Positions 23,635 to 34,730 of a DNA stretch of 64,000 nucleotides are shown piece by piece. Position 1 is the first letter of the stretch; the number at the start of each line of letters is the position of its first letter. Source of the stretch: Hemerocallis citrina (lineage: Eukaryota > Streptophyta > Magnoliopsida > Asparagales > Asphodelaceae). Location: NCBI GenBank assembly GCA_017893485.1, contig CM030366.1, positions 71,955,469 to 72,019,468 on the forward strand, read 5' to 3'. A program made the translations under genes and the position numbers. The notes beneath the pieces are model-generated. The model did not search any database. It worked only from the letters and a program-made list of their open reading frames with translations, and was not told the origin of the DNA.

Positions 23635-25090
23635 AAGGTTGATATGGAATTCTCAAGTGTTTTTATCTCGACGCTTGCTCTTTTTGTGTTACGGCTTGTT
23701 GCTATGAGTCCATAAGTTGGGGGAGTGGTTGTAGAGGCAAGTTGGACTCTGTACTTTGGACTCTAGTTAACAAATTTTAGAGGTAGCCCTAGGGAGACGT
23801 TGGACTATGAACTTAATGAGAGTCAAGCGGATTTTGGAAGCAGCTCGTGTGACGAGCCGAGCTCCGAACCTACTTGTTCGCGAGTTGCTGGTGTAGCTTA
23901 AGTGGCAAGCGGAACGTTGGACTCATTGTATGGAGTCAATGAGTTGTTGGAGTATCTTGAGGGAAGAAGTAGGGGAGAAGGGAAAGGAAGTAGATGAAAC
24001 TTCTTCTCCTATTTTTGGTTGAATGAAAATGTTGGCGGTGTCAAGCACTTGTGCTTTTCCTTTTGAGTGAAAGCTTTGGGTGTGTGCGGCTAAACTTCTT
24101 GACTCTTCATTTTATTGGAGTGGGGTATTTAGTGTTTACTTAGTGGTATAATAACTCTGCTCCTTTTCTCTGTTAATGGATTGCTGTGTACACTTGAGGA
24201 GACCCTAGCAATGCCGAGATTGGCCATCTTCGTCGTACTTTTTTTTGCAGCCACATCTGAGAGGGACGAGTTGAAGAATTTCATTCTTGAGAAAAGCATG
24301 GAAGTTGCCCATTTGAGAGAGGCTGGTCTCAAACACTAGGGCGAAACTCATCCAAATTGCTCGGCTTGCATTCGTATGGTTCGTTGGAAGATTATGGTTA
24401 AGGACGCTCAGCTCAAGGATGGACTTGTCAAGAAGGAGGTGGGGATCCATCGAATGAAGTTTTTACTTGATGGAACATGGACCAGGAGTACCTATTGCTC
24501 TCGCGATGAGTTAAATCAAGGGAAGCCGTACTACGAACTGGCATTACATCTTCGAGGGACATTAAGGAACCCAGGGGATGCCCAGAGTGGGGTAATCGGT
24601 TCGTCGAGCCTGGATTCTATTTAGGGGGTGGTGCATGTTCATGGTTGTGGCTCAGATTCAATATACAGGTAGTACTTCCCTTAGGTCATTTAGGGGACCG
24701 AGGCGGCTCTTTTGTGGCAAGGGGGAACCGAAAGCAGAGCGTGGCCCTTAATTGAAACATCCCTTTGCCTCTAGGAAATAATGATGACCCCGAGGGAGAA
24801 TTGTAAACTTATTGAACTTTGCTTTTGGTATACTCTTTGAATTTGTAATGAGATGTTGATGTAAAATAAAAAATCTTAAGTGTTCAAGTACCATTTCTTG
24901 TCTCCTTTGAGTTGTAACTCTCTGTACTATAGTCATTGGGTCACGAGGGCAGCTCTGGTAGAGTGTTGGACCTTTTGTGTCCTTGTCTTAGCAAGTTGCA
25001 GGAGTAGCACTAGGGAAGGGCTGGGCTCCACACTTGCTAGTCAAGGGAGTTAACGAGTTGTGATAGTCGTTTCAAGTGGCGAGTTGAGCT
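23635..25090. repeat. Duplicated ~1.5 kb segment, copy 2
   Basis: Second copy of 21710-23155, diverged by many substitutions and small indels. It contains a remnant of the coiled-coil-like frame (ELKNFILEKSMEVAHLRE; DAQLKDGLV; DELNQGKPYYELAL) at about 24205-24624. Confidence 0.8.
24205..24624 (+). pseudogene. Unknown coiled-coil-like frame, copy 2
   Basis: Homologous to 22248-22640. The frame is interrupted by a stop at about 24337, after which an open stretch of about 80 codons continues (MVRWKIMVKDAQLKDGL) to a stop near 24624. Amino-acid similarity to copy 1 is clear over about 120 residues. Function unknown. Confidence 0.4.
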
Positions 25091-26030
25091 CTGTCTCTGC
25101 TTGCTTGCAAGTTGCTGGAGCGACTTTGAGCCACGAGTTTGGACTCTGAACTTTTTGTTTGAGAAATTAACGAGTTGTGGGAGCAGTTCAAGTGGTGAAT
25201 TAAGTTTTGAACTTGCTTTATTACAAGCTGCAAGAGCAACTTCTGGCTATGAGTATGGACTCTGAACTCACCTTTTGAGTTAATGAGTTGTGTGAACAGC
25301 TCTAGCTGAACTTTGATCCCACCTTTGAGAGTTAATGGGTTGTGGAAGTAGCATTAGCTAGACTCCGAACACACCTTTGAGTTAGTGAGTTGTGGGAGTA
25401 GATCTAGCTGGACTCCAAACCTGCCATTCAATTAATGAGTTATGAGAGTAGCTCTAACATGACTCTGAATCCACCTTTGATAGTTAATGAGTTGTGGGGC
25501 CAGCTCTAGCTAGATTTCAAACCTATTTTTAGAGAGTTGGCTAGTTGTGAGAGCAGCTTTAGCTGGACTCCAAATTTGCCTTTTGGTTAATGAGTTGTGG
25601 GAGAGTTGGCTAGTTGTGAGAGAAACTCTAGCTAGACTCCGAACTTACCTATTGGTTAATGAGTTGTGGGAGAAGCTCTAGCAGGACTCTGAACCCACCT
25701 TTGAGAGTTAATGAGTTGTGGGAGCATCTCTAACTGGACTCCGAATCCAGCTTTAGAGAATTGACTAGTTGTGGGAACAGCTCTGACTAGACTCTGAACT
25801 TGTCTTTTGGTTAATGAGTTATGGAAGCAGCTCTAGCTGGACTCCGAAACCCACCGTTGAGTTAATGAGGTGTGAGAGCAGTTCTAGCTGGAATCCAAAC
25901 GTACCTTTAGAAAGTTGGCTAATTGTAAGAGCAGCTCTAGCTGGAATCCAAACTTGCATTTTGGTTAATGAGTTGTTGGAGCAGCTCTATCTGGACTACG
26001 AACCCACCATTGAGTGAATGAGTTGTGAGA
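25090..26030 (+). repeat. Minisatellite of ~55 bp units, forward orientation
   Basis: About 15 or more imperfect copies of a unit containing GAGTTAATGAGTTGTGGGAG then CAGCTCTAGCTGGACTCCGA. Unit length varies around 53-60 bases. Confidence 0.85.
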
Positions 26031-26559
26031 ATTGTTGGTGTAGCTCGGAAAGGAGCTGAGCGGGCACTCCTTGCTTACATTGGGAGATTAGTACAAGAAT
26101 TTTTGAAAGAAAATGTTGAACTTTTATTGAAGAATCAATCTAAGTAAGTACCTTGGTGGAAAAACTTTATTACTTGCTATGGCCATTATATATGTCAGAC
26201 TTATTACGAAGTTTCGAAAGCAAAATCTAGAGGTGGGCATTTAACGGCCTCGTAGAACATCGCCAAACCTTGACACCTCCCCCCCCCCCCCCCCTGCCTG
26301 GGTCTCCAAGTCGGTGGGCCTCAACCTCAAGGTGGACGACTTTGGGGACCTTGTAACAAATTATTCTGGGGCATGGGGGAGTGCTTTCTCTATCTCGGAA
26401 GCACCTAGACAAGTCTTCAAGGGAGAAAGGGACTTCTTCTAATTGATCAATGGGCTCATACATGACTTGATTCTTCTTTTAAGGGAGCACTAATTGGTTA
26501 GATTGGGAGGACCGAGCTCCCCATTGTAGCCATGTAGCACATCCGAGCCACTTCTTGAC

Positions 26560-26930
26560 TTTTCTTAACTTCCCATACCCCAGTTGAGCTCTGAAACTTC
26601 ATCTTCATGTGAAAATGCCGAAGCTACAACGTGGGGAGTTGCTAGGCCGGGGCGGTCGAGGATGGCATTGTATGTGGCCTTCATGTTGACAACCATGAAG
26701 TCCATGACCTCTTTTCAGGAAGATGAGGCTTTTCTCGCAGTTACATCTAGTGTGAATATCTCTTCTATCTAGATTGGGACCCCGAAGAATTTATGGAGAG
26801 TGTATCTCGTAGGATTAAGATGGTCTCAGGATAGCTTAAGACATTCGAATGCATCTAAGAAGTCGATGTTTATCGAGCTGTCATTATTTACCAGGCTGCG
26901 GCGCACATCGCGATTTTCCATGCCAAGGTT
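26560..26930 (-). pseudogene. Broken Tat-type retroviral-like aspartic protease
   Basis: On the minus strand, text aligned with Tat-lineage proteases: RRSLVNNDSSINIDFLDAF, then HLNPTRYTLHKFFGVPI, then MDFMVVNMKATYNAILDRPG. The catalytic D-G-S position reads N-D-S, and at least three stops interrupt it, so it is inactive. It follows gag in the expected order. Confidence 0.7.
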
Positions 26931-26959
26931 GATCCAAACGCCTTATAGATCTTTGTCTG

Positions 26960-27920
26960 AGAAAGTTACTTGAACTCCCGAGCTTTTGGCGGGAGTAGAT
27001 GTGTGTGTGTGTGTGTGTGTGTGTTGCGCGCTGGGGGGGGGTCTGGTGGGATGAACGCCTTCCTGAAGGAGTTGGGATCCTCCTCGGAATCTTTCTCTGT
27101 GCATTTGTTAGCCCCCATAACCAGAGAAGGTTCAACCTTGTCTTTTTGGGTGTACTTGGAGAGGTAACTGTGGCGGATGAAAGCTTCGATATCTTCTTTG
27201 AGGTCCCAGCACTCCTCTGTATAATGGTCGTGGTCCCGGTGGAATTGGCAACAATTCTGATCCCTTCTATTCATTTTTGCCGAGTTCATCTTTGGAGGGG
27301 GTCAAGTAGCTTGTATCCTTCGATTTTCATGAATACCATTGATTGAGTGGAGTGAACTTTTCGAAGAAAGGGGCCAAATGAGGGTGACGTTGGCTAGAAT
27401 CATCCTTCTGGGACTTCTGGGGTCCCTCTTCAATGGTACTCTTCCGTTTGTTCTCGGATTAAGGCTTTCCTTGGTTTTGTGGATGAATGGTATCTTCCAC
27501 TCAGATGTACTTCTTAGTCCTTTGTAGGAGGTTCGAGAAGTCCCAAGGAAGCCTCTTGACGAGAGATGCTTTGAGGTTGATGTGGCTAACATTGTGCTTG
27601 TAGCAGTGGCTACTACCGAGTCAAACTAGGGGATGGATCGAGATCCGTCTGTGAAGCGTCGGACATAATCCTTTACAGACTCCCCATCCCTTTTCTTCAA
27701 GTTGTATAGGGAGGCGCTTGTCATCTAGGTCTTGTAACTGGTGACAAAGTGTGTGAGGAAGAGCTTCTCAAGCTGATAGAAGGAGAATATAGACCCTGAG
27801 GGAGAGGAGAGAACCACTCCCATGCTAATCCCTTCTGGGTGAAATGTCTTACAGACATGCAAGAAGTCTCCCTTTAAGAAGTCTAAATGCTGGGTGTTCC
27901 GTGGTGAAAGACCCTCCGAC
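26960..27920 (-). pseudogene. Broken Tat-type gag with zinc-finger-like motif
   Basis: Starting right after the 5' LTR remnant: PSGSIFSFYQLEKLFLTHFV then TSYKT, next a frame break, later KMNRRDQNCCQFHRDHD and TEECWDLKEDIEAFIRHSYL. Several frameshifts and stops. The leader and primer-binding site appear deleted because gag text begins almost at the LTR edge. A (GT)n run lies at 26999-27022 within it. Confidence 0.75.
26999..27022. repeat. (GT)n microsatellite
   Basis: About 12 GT dinucleotides inside the broken gag of the Tat-like element, followed by a short G run. Confidence 0.9.
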
Positions 27921-28297
27921 ACTCAAGTCAGAAATCTGAATAATTGTGGAGTTTTTTGTGGCAAAATAATGATTACCTGACTTTGAAGGAGGCGGAGGGT
28001 ATTTTTAGGCTATACAAAAGATTAGCTTGAAAATCATTTTTTATGTTTAAACTGCTGATTCTCATGGTGGATTAAGGATTTGGTCAAGAGTTTGTTTAAT
28101 TAACCAGGACTCATTTTCTTGTGCTACAACTTACTCGTTACTTGTAGGCCTATTTCGAGTTGATGGGCCTAGATATGGCCCATGTTCTCCGTTCAGACCT
28201 GTATTCACTATAAAATTATCGTTCTGCCCATAGAAGCTTTGAGATCCGTGCCTCATTCGTGTGGCCCCGAGTTGCTGCAATTTTTACCTTCATCGCC
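27875..28297 (-). repeat. 5' LTR remnant of Tat-like element
   Basis: Direct-repeat partner of 19355-19818. Similarity ends near CTTCATCGCCATA. On the minus strand the sequence reads into gag with little spacer. Confidence 0.65.
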
Positions 28298-29338
28298 ATA
28301 CTTATATTTCAGCTTACAGTTATCTTTCAACTTGATGTTTGGCATTACCAAAGTTTTTTTTTAAAAAAAGAAATAAATTAGAGTTTAGATAACTACAATT
28401 AATTTACTCCAAAATTTGTCCCATACGGATTAAAATTAAGATAACTGGTGTTTCATAAAGTTAAGTGAGATAACTTTAATTATTCTACTTTGCTCCCAAA
28501 TATATCCAGTTCGATAATGTTATCTCAGTCTTGTAGTTGACCACAATTTTTCAATGGATTGGATATTACTCCCCTCAACTGAAAATTCATATTTGAATAC
28601 AGGTGATGTTTTTCCGCAAAAGAATAAAAATAGAGATGATCTTCTCTTTCGAATCTTAGGTGGAGTGGTCACTCACTCAATTTCAACTATCTTCGCAACT
28701 TAGTTTGCATGATGCAGTATATGTTCGGTCAAAATTACGGAATGAACTCGATACGCAACGACTCGTTTTTCTTCAAAAAAATCAGCAAAATAAGTCGGAC
28801 TTGAAACAGGTAGAAAGTAGTAAAGAAGAATAAAGGAAGATTTTCGGAGCCAATATTAGTTAGATAGTAAAGGAATTACATGACATGTTTAGTGAGCTAG
28901 ATCTTAGTTCTTTCTATTCGCACACTTAATTACAATTTCTTCTTATGTATTTATAAAGTACGAATTTGAAATACAAGTTAACAATGATGAGTTTCAAACT
29001 ATAAACTTCGTAACTTAAAGTAAAAATATAGGATTAAATCCCTTACCAATAATTTTAATTGTATTATTGAGATTATCACAAATAAATCCAATAAATAAAG
29101 ATATATACTAAAAAAGTAAATAAAAGTAACCATCTTTTGTGGCTTCATTTGCACTCATCTTGAGTCGGCTTCAATTTTCTCTTACGCTTCCTTGAACATC
29201 ATAGATCATGAGAGCAAATATTTGAGCCATATTTTCCTACAATATCTTATTATCCCCTAATGACATCCTTCTCTTCGGCTCTGGAAACTTTGAAGGGGTC
29301 TTATACTGTAACGAAATAGGAACTTGATTGCAAGGTAA
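28298..29338. other. Unique AT-rich intergenic stretch
   Basis: Between the Tat-like element and the outer chromovirus. I find no gene-like frame, no inverted or direct repeat and no recognisable RNA gene. Confidence 0.5.
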
Positions 29339-32300
29339 TGTCACGCCTCGCTTCCCAATATATGGAATACGAGAATGTAACGTAGGCCCAGCGAATGATG
29401 TAAACACCATCCATAAGCTGTACCAGACTAACTCAACAATATGCAACAACACATACAACCACGCAGGAAGAAATAATCACATGAATCATGATAACTTCAA
29501 TAATAGATGAAATAATCCAACAATAATAATATCCAACACAAGCAAATCCAACATCTAGGAAAAACAAACTCCAGGAACATAAGCCCAAAACAAAGTACAA
29601 GTCATAACAATGTTCAAAACAATAAACTAACAAGAAAGTAAATTAAGCAGCGAAGATCAGCTCCATGTTTAGAATCATTGCTCACCAATTCCTTCTGGTA
29701 TAACTCCTTCAGTATCTGTAAATACTTGATCTAAAAAGAAAGAAAAGAGTGCCCTTAGGGCAAGTCGTGGGCAGCAAGTAGAGGAAAACAAAGGATAATG
29801 GAAACATGATATCAAAGGAAAGAACATGATCAAAGTCAAATAGCAAAGTAAATAGCAGGCAATAGTATCAAAGGTCTATGTTTAATCAATTATATACAGA
29901 AATCATGCATGAGATGATAAATGCAAGTTATTAATCATTTTATTAGCCTATCTAGTGCATGTACTACTGCATTCCATACTACAGATTCGACGCAAACACA
30001 CAGTGTACGCTTTAGACTGATGATGAATTCACGGTTCGTGTGCTCGGCCCAGTAATTAGTGTTTAATGTTCAATGTTAGTGTTTATCAGGCAGGGTTTTA
30101 TGGTCATACAGTACATGTCAATACAGTAGGGCCCGACCGAATACAATCTCCGATTGTTCACTACCAAGTCATCCCATATTACCCCGGCTTGTTATCATTT
30201 TATTTCATCCTATGTGAGCATGCAAGATGGTGAAAATGTTATATGATACTAAGTGTGGCTATTTCTATACGTTACAGACAAAGCATGAAGCAAACAAGTC
30301 AATTACATACAACTTACAAAATCAAGACAGCAAGACCTTGCTATACCAAAATATGGATTACTGTCACTACGAAATAGCAAATCTGGATCCGTCAAAAGTT
30401 ATAGAAACTAGACTTCCACACGGTTCCAGCAAATATATTTAAGGCACATAAAAGATAAAGAAACTAGGGTGACAACTCTATTCTATGCAGATTTTATGTT
30501 CAGTTAGCATGATGTAATCTGTGTTCACCTATTTGTTTCAGGTCAGAAAAATCATTAAATAAATCTATAAAAATTCTGGGGCATTCCTACACATGTCTAG
30601 GTTTAGCCTAATTTATTTCAGATTTTTATTTTATTGTTAGCATGGTCAATTAAATTATAGAACAGCAAGACACGCATGCATTTGTGAATCTGAAAGTTCT
30701 AACACAGCTGTACTAAAATGATGATATCTAACAAACCACACATCGGAATCCAAATCCATAAAAAGGGTAGTAAACTAGACATCAGAGCTAAATTTTATGT
30801 TTAGAAAGTTATTTCAAAATATGACAGAAACATAGATGAAATTCTGATTCAAAATGGAACACACTGCAGTCCAGATATTATCTTAACGTAAATGGCCAAC
30901 GATTAAATCATACGATCATATATTTCATGCAAGTTGGTAATCAAAGTGTCAATAGATGTTTAACATGCAAAATTTCAGTTCTTAGATGTAATATCACAGG
31001 CATGGTAGTCAATCAAACTCAGTCTAACAGTTACAGTTTATCAAACAAGTCTATAGCATGGATTTAGTTAATTTCATGTAATTGTGCATATGCAAGGTAC
31101 AACATGGACTAGGTTTGAGATTAAAGAGAGCGACACGATGATAAGAATATATCGGGTTAGCTCGTGTGACTTAACGGGATTGTCAATAGTAGTATGATAA
31201 CGAAAGGGACTGGACCTACTTGCAGAGATCAAATAAACTTGAACAAAACAAAATATTAGTTCAAGGAGAGACTTGCCTGTTAGATTGCAGATTCAAATAA
31301 TAAAGAATAACAAGATCGGAATCCCGGGCGAAGATCCACACGATCACGAGCGAATCACGTGCAAAATACCAAACGGCAACACCAAACAGCAATCAACAAG
31401 CACACACACAGCGAATCGGGGCAAAATAGCACACAGCCAAACCAGGATATCGTGTGCCAAAATAGCAAACGGCAAAAACGGCCAATCCCCTATCTTCTTC
31501 AACCTTTCGACAGAGAGAGAGAAAGAACGGGCGGGACCTTCGGCGATACTGGCAGTGGTGCGGCACTGCAGTGGCGATGACTGTGACACCATGCAAGGTG
31601 ACGGCATTGCGGTCGGGAAGCACGGCAACAGTGAGAGCGACGGCGACGCGAGCTCTGTTTTCCGCTTGAAAACAGGGGAGAACGACGACGGCGAGAACTG
31701 GACTTGGACGGCGACTGCGACTACTAGGGGATCTGCGGTGGTTGAAGGGGGTGCATGGCTAGGATCACGGTGGCAAGGCAAGGATAGGGGTGTTCGGCAA
31801 TGGAGCAATGGGTGCTCAGAAATGGGTTAGGGCGGTGGACGACGAAGATGAAGATGGGGAAGATGACCGGAGGGCGACGAGGTGAAGTGGACGATGATGA
31901 CGGTGGTGGTCGGAGGTGGCAAGGGTCGCGATAAGGGGAGATGGCAATGGGTTTGGGTTCGGTCTGGGGTAAAACAGAGAGAAAGGGAGAAGTCGGGGAG
32001 AGAGAGAGAGAGAGAGCGGCGAAGTGAGAGAGAGAGAGTAGAATAATTAGGGTTTAATTAATAGAGTATTTATAGGAGATCAAGATTTTGGGTTTTGGGT
32101 TGTGGTTTAGTGGGTTTTGGGTATCGGTTTTGGCTCCAAAAAGAGACAAACAAGCATAAAACAAAGAGATGAACATAAAGCGGAACAAATCAAACTCAAA
32201 ATAGGAAGAGCGAAATTTTGCAATGAACCCAAAATAGCAAAATCTCAACCAAGTGCACAGAACCAACAAGAGAAAAATAAAGAGCCCAAGAGAAAGCAAG

Positions 32301-32381
32301 AATATAATATAATAAAAGAATCCAGATACAATAATCAAGGAAAGAAATAAAAATACAATATAATCCAAAATAGGGGTTACA
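29339..32381 (-). repeat. 3' LTR of outer chromovirus
   Basis: Pairs with 50340-53398. On the minus strand it starts TGTAACCCC and ends GCGTGACA. A TATA box (CTATAAATAC, 32075-32066) followed by CT repeats lies only about 310 bases into the LTR, so the transcribed R-U5 part would be about 2.7 kb. The GC-rich part (31500-31950) has frames that are not conserved between the LTRs, so I treat it as non-coding leader. Confidence 0.9.
32066..32075 (-). promoter_or_regulatory. TATA box in the left LTR of outer chromovirus
   Basis: CTATAAATAC on the minus strand, matched at 53082-53091 in the other LTR, followed by CT-rich DNA where a start site would fall. Confidence 0.6.
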
Positions 32382-33557
32382 AGTCCTACCCACCTTACAA
32401 GAAGAATTTCGTCCTCGAAATTCATACAAGAGGTACATTGGGCAAACCCCGAAACAAAACAAACAAAGCAAAACAAAGCACTACTCAAACAGTTGAGGAA
32501 ACCTCTCTCGAATGTCCTCCTCCAACTCCTAAGTTGACTCACCTAGCGAGTGAGGATTCCAAGAAACTCGAACCAACTGGATGACTCTATTCTTCAAAAC
32601 CTTCTCTCGACGGTCTAAGATAGAGACTGGTCGAATTTTACAGGACAAATCCGGCCTCACAGACAAGTTTGAGTAGTCAACCACATGACTGTCATCCCTG
32701 ATGTATTTCCTGAGCTGAGAAACATGGAACACATCATGAACACCTGCTAAAGTTGGCGGTAGCGCAAGCCTGTAAGCTACCTTGCCCACACGTTCCACAA
32801 TATCGAATGGACCGATGAACCGAGGACTTAGCTTGCCCCCGTCTCCAAAATGGATAACACCTTTCCAAGGCGATACCTTGAGGAACACATGCTCACCTGC
32901 CTCAAACTTTAGCGGTCTACGACGAAGGTCAACCCACTTCTTCTGATAATTCTGAGCGGCCTGCAAATGCTTTCGGATCTGAGCCACGGCATCAACTGTC
33001 TTCGTGATCAACTCAGGACCTAAAAGCTTCCTCTCACTGATATCATCCCAACAGACCAGCGATCTGCATTTGCACCCATACAAAGCTTCAAATGGAGCAG
33101 CCTTGAGACTCGCCTGGTAACTGTTATTATAAGAGAACTCGGCTAAGTGAAGATGATCTTCCCACGAACCTCCAAACTGAAGAACGCAGGATCTCAACAT
33201 GTCTTCTAGGGTCTGAATTGTCCTTTCTGACTGCCCATCCGACTAAGGATGGAACGTTGAACTAAAGCTCAACTTAGAACCCAAACTCTTCTACAGGCTC
33301 TCCCAAAACTGAGATCTGAATCTCATATCTCTATCCGATACGATGCTGACAGGAATTCCATGCAGACGAACAACCTCCTGAACATACTGCTTGGCCAAAC
33401 TCTCTGTGGACTGACCCACACAGAAAGGAATGAAGTGAGCACACTTCATCAGCCGATCCACGATCACCCAAATAACATTATGACCTTTAAGACTCCTCGG
33501 CAAAGCCATCACAAAGTCCATCGTGATATGCTCCCACTTCTACTCTAGAATTGGAAG
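32382..33557 (-). pseudogene. Outer chromovirus pol 3' part: integrase core and chromodomain
   Basis: On the minus strand: MDFVMALPRSLKGHNVIWVI, SDRDMRF, then LEDMLRSCVLQFGGSWEDHL, the GPFDIVERVGKVAYRLALPP linker and the chromodomain-like end VSILDRREKVLKNRVIQLVR. Stops fall after FWESL, within the FHP-SDGQ region and near the chromodomain (after LGEST). The purine tract AAGGTGGGTAGGACT lies just before the LTR (32382-32396). The 5' part of integrase continues beyond the TRIM at 34731. Not functional. Confidence 0.88.
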
Positions 33558-34023
33558 TGTAACGCCCCTGCCCCTAGCTCAGACAATTTATACAATTTAT
33601 AAGACAAATTAGATACTATGTAGTACAACTGCCCACCACAGGCTGCCTCTTAAAAGGTGGTTAACCGAATTGGTGACTCTTGATCATCGGCATTTAGTAT
33701 TTATATTAGATTATATTCCTAATTACAACCGATATGGTACTAAATCAATTCCCATTACCTTATCATCCTCCATCCCGTGCGCACACACACATGGAAGAAA
33801 GCCCCGTGGGCCCCTCCATCATGTGCCACGTCAACACACAAGCACAGCACACATATGTGCTGTTCTTCAAACCGGTGGGTCCCCCCACCTTTCCAATACC
33901 AATCCATTATTATTTCATTACACCAATCCATGCACATAATTCACAAACAACCAACTACTAATTAATACCAATATATATATATATACTTATATACATCTCT
34001 CTGAAAATTTACGGGGTGTTACA
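33558..34023 (-). repeat. 3' LTR of the TRIM
   Basis: Direct repeat of 34265-34730; differs by a TTAA/TCAA change, a small GAAA indel and the length of a TA run. Confidence 0.93.
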
Positions 34024-34264
34024 CACCACCCCCCTTCGAAAATCAGCATCCTCGCTGAGCACAGGGCATGCACAATCTAGTGCAGGATCTACTTTCTAGC
34101 CGATGTGGAGTGGAGTACCCTGATTCTGCGTGTTGTCCAGAATGACCCCTAGCCCACCCCCGTGGATTTACCGGGCGTCCTGGCCACAATCCCGCTCCCT
34201 CTCAGGCATACATCTCACCCATTCTTACCCACACTCGGTGTCGAAAGTCGGCTCTGATACCATT

Positions 34265-34730
34265 TGTAACGCCCCTGCCCCTAGCTCAGACAATTTATAC
34301 AATTTATAAGACAAATTAGATACTATGTAGTACAACTGCCCACCACAGGCTGCCTCTCAAAAGGTGGTTAACCGAATTGGTGACTCTTGATCATCGGCAT
34401 TTAGTATTTATATTAGATTATATTCCTAATTACAACCGATATGGTACTAAATCAATTCCCATTACCTTATCATCCTCCATCCCGTGCGCATACACACATG
34501 GAAGAGCCCCGTGGGCCCCTCCATCATGTGCCACGTCAACACACAAGCACAGCACACATATGTGCTGTTCTTCAAACCGGTGGGTCCCCCCACCTTTCCA
34601 ATACCAATCCATTATTATTTCATTACACCAATCCATGCACATAATTCACAAACAACCAACTACTAATTAATACCAATATATATATATATATACTTATATA
34701 CATCTCTCTGAAAATTTACGGGGTGTTACA
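34265..34730 (-). repeat. 5' LTR of the TRIM
   Basis: Direct repeat of 33558-34023, immediately preceded (plus coordinates) by the reverse complement of the primer-binding site at 34250-34262. Confidence 0.93.

Larger units (their letters stand above)
19355..28297 (-). mobile_element. Degenerate Tat-lineage-like Ty3/gypsy element lacking pol
   Basis: Two diverged direct repeats (19355-19818 and about 27875-28297) flank broken gag and protease fragments, both on the minus strand, followed (toward lower coordinates) by about 6 kb of repeats and a duplicated segment instead of RT, RNase H and integrase. The gag text (HFVTSYKT; CCQFHRDHDHYTEEC) and protease text (LDAF; YNAIL.RP) are of the Tat/Ogre type. 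A purine-rich tract lies just inside the left LTR (about 19819-19838, minus strand). No target duplication was found. It resembles a non-autonomous gag-only or LARD-type derivative. Confidence 0.7.
33558..34730 (-). mobile_element. TRIM (terminal-repeat retrotransposon in miniature)
   Basis: A complete 1,173 bp element: LTRs 33558-34023 and 34265-34730 (466 bp each, TGTAAC ... GTTACA, only a handful of differences) around 241 bp of non-coding DNA. A primer-binding site (34262-34250, initiator Met type, minus strand) abuts the right LTR and a purine tract (34040-34024) abuts the left LTR, so it reads on the minus strand. Perfect GGAAG duplications flank it (33553-33557, 34731-34735). No coding capacity. 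It interrupts the outer element's integrase. Confidence 0.93.

Noticed and set aside
20850..26030. Regularly repeated units suggesting a CRISPR-like array
   Set aside because: Units are imperfect, contiguous minisatellites without unique spacers, in a plant retrotransposon.
27339..27527. Plus-strand frames over the Tat-like gag
   Set aside because: Shadows of the minus-strand gag text, which has recognisable motifs.
31273..31830. Frames of 150-185 codons on both strands in the GC-rich part of the outer LTR
   Set aside because: The matching region of the other LTR (52300-52760) has indels that change the frames, so coding is not maintained; best seen as leader DNA.
34250..34262. tRNA-like TGGTATCAGAGCC motifs here and at 40953, 50316 and 56658
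   Set aside because: These are retrotransposon primer-binding sites complementary to tRNA, not tRNA genes; no cloverleaf can be drawn around them.
33670..34670. Repeated His/Thr-rich frames of 60-97 codons
   Set aside because: They are the TRIM LTRs read as protein; the two copies match because the DNA does.
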